From an uncultured Lachnospiraceae bacterium (GTDB lineage: Bacteria; Bacillota; Clostridia; Lachnospirales; Lachnospiraceae), in contig CAJTMZ010000020.1 in NCBI GenBank assembly GCA_910577445.1, positions 1 to 14,057 of the forward strand: a stretch of DNA of 14,057 nt. Direction: 5' to 3'. Shown here piece after piece: positions 13,142 through 14,057 of the stretch; the first letter of the stretch is position 1; each line of letters opens with the position of its first letter. The position numbers and the translations under genes were made by a program. A model generated the notes under the pieces. It saw only the letters and a list, made by a program, of their open reading frames with translations, was not told where the DNA came from and ran no database searches.

Positions 13142-14057
13142 GTCGCTCCCCTTGCGGGAGCGTGGATTGAAATACAATATGTGGATATCGGTAGCGGGGA
13201 ATGCTGCTGGTCGCTCCCCTTGCGGGAGCGTGGATTGAAATACAAGCGGTATGTATGCAAGGACAGTAGTGGGATGTCGCTCCCCTTGCGGGAGCGTGGA
13301 TTGAAATACAAAATGAAGCGGATGCCCTGTTTTTGTCTGACAGTCGCTCCCCTTGCGGGAGCGTGGATTGAAATTATGTAAGTATGATGTGACTGCAAAG
13401 GAAACCGCCGTCGCTCCCCTTGCGGGAGCGTGGATTGAAATGATTATGTTTTCCGGGCAAGCGGGAGCCGGAAAAGTCGCTCCCCTTGCGGGAGCGTGGA
13501 TTGAAATAACAAAATGCGGGGATGGTGCATATCAAATCCGAGTCGCTCCCCTTGCGGGAGCGTGGATTGAAATAAAAAAGGTGCGGAAGGCACGTTTTAC
13601 CACACTGAGTCGCTCCCCTTGCGGGAGCGTGGATTGAAATATCCATGTAATGCATATTCTGTCAATCCTGTCACGTCGCTCCCCTTGCGGGAGCGTGGAT
13701 TGAAATCACGAAGAAGTATAAGGTTTCCACGGCACATCTCAGTCGCTCCCCTTGCGGGAGCGTGGATTGAAATTTGCGGTGGTGGCTCAAGTATGGGATA
13801 TAAACTGGGTCGCTCCCCTTGCGGGAGCGTGGATTGAAATAATATCACGGTGGGGGAAGAAAATAACGCCGTGGCGTCGCTCCCCCTGCGGGAGCGTGGA
13901 TTGAAATCGCGCCCATCTGGCCGAACGCCCGGGAAACCATCGTCGCTCCCCCTGCGGGAGCGTGGATTGAAATTGAAACTTAAGCCTGGAGAGAATCTGT
14001 TGCGTTATGTCGCTCCCCCTGCGGGAGCGTGGATTGAAATTCCGTGGGAACTGGAAA
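13142..14057 (+). CRISPR. Type I-C CRISPR array, 14 repeats visible, continues beyond the window
   Basis: The 32-nt repeat consists of GTCGCTCCC, loop CTTGC, GGGAGCG and TGGATTGAAAT. CGCTCCC/GGGAGCG is a 7-bp stem, and the last 11 bases are the crRNA 5' handle left by Cas5c. Repeat starts are 13142, 13210, 13276, 13343, 13410, 13476, 13542, 13609, 13675, 13742, 13809, 13876, 13942 and 14009. The 13 complete spacers are 34-36 nt, typical of I-C, and all differ; a 14th is cut at the window end after 17 nt. Repeats 1-11 are identical; repeats 12-14 have C for T at position 11, in the loop, so cutting should not change. Leader on the left, transcription to the right. Spacer targets cannot be named from sequence alone. 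Confidence 0.99.

Noticed and set aside
13174..13342. The first three spacers all begin with ACA
   Set aside because: Spacer 4 and later ones do not share it, so it is not part of the repeat. Three cases are too few to infer a bias in spacer choice.
13181..13848. Open reading frames on both strands across the array, with repeated VAPLAGAWIEI or FNPRSRKGSD peptides
   Set aside because: These peptides are the CRISPR repeat translated in different frames; they have no ribosome sites and are not genes.

Overview
This window looks like a chromosomal segment of a Gram-positive anaerobe of the Clostridia, most likely Lachnospiraceae. The evidence is strong AGGAGG-type ribosome sites, frequent TTG/GTG starts, moderate GC, and protein families typical of that group (a DUF1703-type AAA/PD-(D/E)XK protein and an EndoQ-UvrD fusion). 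The genus is not determined.

Layout: 1-666 is the 3' end of an AAA-ATPase-like/PD-(D/E)XK protein. 761-1294 encodes a GNAT acetyltransferase, followed by a hairpin terminator (1336-1375). 1387-4725 (minus) encodes a 1112-residue fusion of an endonuclease Q-like PHP nuclease to a UvrD/PcrA-type helicase. 4726-4996 is a dense intergenic control region. 4997-12977 is a complete type I-C CRISPR-Cas operon in the order cas3, cas5c, cas8c (with cas11c encoded inside its 3' end), cas7c, cas4, cas1, cas2. 12978-13141 is the leader, and 13142 to the window edge is a CRISPR array with 14 repeats, 13 complete spacers and one cut spacer. It continues off the window.

How the parts work together: Cas4-Cas1-Cas2 acquire spacers at the leader end. 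Cas5c cuts pre-crRNA at the repeat hairpin, leaving an 11-nt 5' handle. Cas5c, Cas8c, Cas7c and Cas11c form Cascade, and Cas3 degrades targets.

The main discovery is in the cas3 upstream region. On the minus strand at 4848-4875 there is a solitary degenerate CRISPR repeat. It keeps the exact 11-nt handle and an altered but still pairing hairpin, and a good promoter places its start at the first base of the repeat. The 'spacer' that follows matches 15 of its first 16 bases to a site lying on the cas3 promoter (4957-4972). The only mismatch is at position 12, which is flipped out in type I effectors, and the site is flanked by a perfect type I-C PAM (TTC). This is the design of a crRNA-like regulatory RNA (CreR-like) that would guide Cascade to repress its own operon without cleavage. 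Other notable points are two beta-clamp-binding-like motifs in the EndoQ-helicase fusion, a perfect 15-bp dyad over the creR-like promoter, and an inverted repeat in the leader.
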